Shown: positions 61,985 through 64,000 of the stretch, in pieces | Layout: each line of letters starts with the position of its first letter | Numbering within the stretch: position 1 is the first letter of the stretch | Assembly (NCBI GenBank): GCA_037693485.1 | Contig: CM075354.1 | Location: 142,437,001-142,501,000 of the forward strand | From: Kitagawia praeruptora | Taxonomy: Eukaryota > Streptophyta > Magnoliopsida > Apiales > Apiaceae | Direction: 5' to 3' | DNA length: 64,000 nt | Translations under genes and position numbers: made by a program | The notes under the pieces: generated by a model | Told to the model about the DNA's origin: nothing | Databases searched by the model: none | What the model saw: only the letters and a program-made list of their open reading frames with translations

Positions 61985-63444
61985 CATTCTGCACAATAAA
62001 AAACTAACATTTGTTAAGAACATAAAAATATAAAAAATTGAACAATTTGTATATTGTTTGACCTAGATGCTTTACACCAATCTGTTCAGGTGCTGAAATA
62101 GTTACTATAATGAAACGTTGGTTTTCTTTCCTTTTTGTTGAAGCAGAACTTTCTACAATGCGAGTATCCATTCGAGTCTTAAATTTATTCAAATTGGATT
62201 TTGGAACAAAGTGTAAATCTCGATCTGCCAAAAAAAAATCTTTGACTAAACAAAGGGAAATTGATTCGTAATAGTACATTATAAATCTTCTACATACCAC
62301 GATTGTACGAATACAAAAGTTTTTGATGATTTATTTCCCCATTTAGTGAGTTGCTTTGGGTAATTCTGGATATTGGCAAGTGGAACTTGTTTTGCTTGTT
62401 ATTGTTCTGAGAACTTTTTGTAATAAGTCTTGAAACTTGAGTCTGGAATGTGGTTCCTGGAACTAACATGATTAATGACAAATATGCTTAATACATTATG
62501 ATACATGCTCTGAAATGTTTACCAGAAGCAGGAACAACCAAGGATTTTTGAGTAACACCAATTGGATTTGAAGACTGAAATATGGTTCCTGGAATTAACA
62601 TGATTCTTGAGAAATACTATTATTATTATGAGACATAGTCGGAAATGTTTACCTGAAGCGGGTACAGCAAGGGAGTTTTGAGATTCACTACTTGGAATTG
62701 AAGCTTATGCAAAAAGTGGAAAATGAACTATAAAATTTTGCAATAGGACATTATAAATATGTACAAATAAAGAAACAAAGATATACCTGAAGAGTTAATC
62801 CTGTTAACAACAGGTTGTTTTGGAGTAAAAATATTGACATTAGGATCTTTGACATTATCATCTATTTGACAAACATAATGACTAGAAAGTATATGTAATT
62901 CCTATGATGTTACACACTAAAAGAAAGAATACTACCTTGAAGGGTATATCCAGATTGGAATAGTTTTCGTGACGAACCACTTGCAATGGATGAACCTGGA
63001 ACATAAATATGATAAGAATGTAAAATAATAGTTGAAGAGTACTATATCTTAACTTACCTGTATGAATCAACGTAAGACTGGAAACATTAGGATTGTGATT
63101 CTCATTAGTAACATTGGAGATCATTGAATTTTGTTGACAATAAACATTATTATTGGGCTTCATATTAACATGACCGCCACCATTGTAACTCTCAGAACCT
63201 GCTCGTCTTTTAGAAACTGGAAAATAACATTAAAAACAGTTAACATTAGTAAAATTAATCATTAAACGCTAGATTCATAGAGCAAAGAAAAGAAATTTGA
63301 CCATGTTTGGACGAAGTAGAAGGGGAGAGGGATGCAAGCGGGATTCGTTTAAGACCTGCAATGTCTATACAATCAAAAACTACACGTTTTCCATCAAAAC
63401 ATATTGACAAAGACCATACATAAGAACATACCTGATTTGTCCAT
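61985..63444 (-). pseudogene. Helitron RepHel N-terminal exons
   Basis: The minus-strand gene model starts at ATG 63444 (MDKSG, 13-nt exon to 63432), followed by short exons with GT-AG borders: LKRIPLASLSPSTSSKH; KRRAGSESYNGGGHVN to NVSSLTLIHTG; SSIASGSSRKLFQSGYT; a stretch with NIFTPKQPVVNRINSS. These short, poorly conserved exons are typical of the N-terminus of plant Helitron proteins. The last part before 61985 ends in an acceptor ATTGTGCAG, and the exon continues at 41583 across CACTA-C. The Helitron 5' terminus was not found. Confidence 0.7.
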
Positions 63445-64000
63445 AATGTTATTCTTCAATGCAGGCTCGACAACGTTTTAGATGAACACGAATTAGAGGA
63501 TTACATATAGTAAACGATAATCATTAATTGACAAAAAAATCTCCAGAAAAAAATAAATTAAGAATCAAAATTAACAGACGACATGATTATAGGAAGATTT
63601 TGAAAAGAAGTTACCATAAAACAATTTTGAAAACTGACGTAGTTAGAATTCTTTAATATGGATATGACTCATTTTGATTTGGATGACCTATTTCAATGTT
63701 AAATGACCAAAAAGCCTGTAAGCCTATATTGAATGTTTAAAAAGTAGAAGGATAGATTAAGTAATTTTTATGTGAAATGACCAAAAAGGCTACAAAAATA
63801 TAAAGAATGAGAAAAATGTGGAAGGATAGTTTATGGAATTTTAAAATGCTAATGCTAGCACTTATTTAGAATATATTGATAGTTTATGTCCGTTGGGTCT
63901 TTGTTACTAAATTTTACCAACCGAAAGTTCTGTTGGCTGGGTACTTTTTTTGTGAATTTGAGATCTGTTATTAGTTCATTGCTATTCCGTTAGTAAAATT
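63445..64000. other. Helitron upstream flank, no gene
   Basis: AT-rich sequence with no ORF or clear terminus. A Helitron 5' TC end could lie here or beyond the window; none was recognised. Confidence 0.5.

Noticed and set aside
63445..64000. Helitron 5' terminus (TC end)
   Set aside because: No convincing terminus or hairpin could be seen; it may lie outside the window.

Overview
The window is plant nuclear DNA made almost entirely of nested transposable elements. I found no intact host gene. AT-rich composition, GT-AG introns, plant Ty1/copia and Ty3/gypsy lineages, and captured plant gene pieces (ClpD-type chaperone, ATX3/4/5-type PHD fingers, possibly La) point to a large-genome angiosperm, probably a eudicot. 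The species cannot be named from the sequence.

The outermost layer is a degraded Helitron (RepHel) on the minus strand. Its pieces lie at 61985-63444 (N-terminal exons), 40786-41583, 8201-8396 and 2168-3584 (Helitron_like_N and the HUH motif). Everything else was inserted into it. (1) Copia-1 (window edge to 2167) is cut by the window. (2) CACTA-A (3585-8200) carries exons of a chloroplast ClpD/ERD1 gene and a Cys-rich zinc-finger exon. (3) Gypsy-1 (8397 to about 40785, minus, Athila-like, decayed and truncated) contains copia-2 (12064-25126, target duplication AGTTC), a solo LTR (26524-27901, CTTGT) and gypsy-2 (28241-39064, plus, non-autonomous, ATCTC). Gypsy-2 in turn contains CACTA-B (32988-37544, TAT) with ATX-type PHD exons. 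(4) CACTA-C (41584-61984, CAT) contains CACTA-D (44876-61598, TTA), which contains gypsy-3 (48564-61373, CAACC). Gypsy-3 is a young Tat/Retand-type element with an uninterrupted 2008-residue polyprotein.

Target-site duplications and the reading frames that resume across insertions give a firm order of events. By-eye LTR differences are few in copia-2 (2 substitutions and one 23-bp deletion), gypsy-2 (3 substitutions and a 2-bp indel) and gypsy-3 (4 substitutions in 866 bp), so these are recent insertions.

The most interesting signals are: opposite-strand genes with promoter-like and splice signals inside gypsy-3 and copia-2; a covarying hairpin next to the primer-binding site of both copia elements; one subterminal word shared by four CACTA families, with arrays resembling bZIP and TCP sites in CACTA-D; captured and apparently spliceable gene fragments; and element-specific short words enriched through both coding and non-coding parts of gypsy-3 and copia-2.
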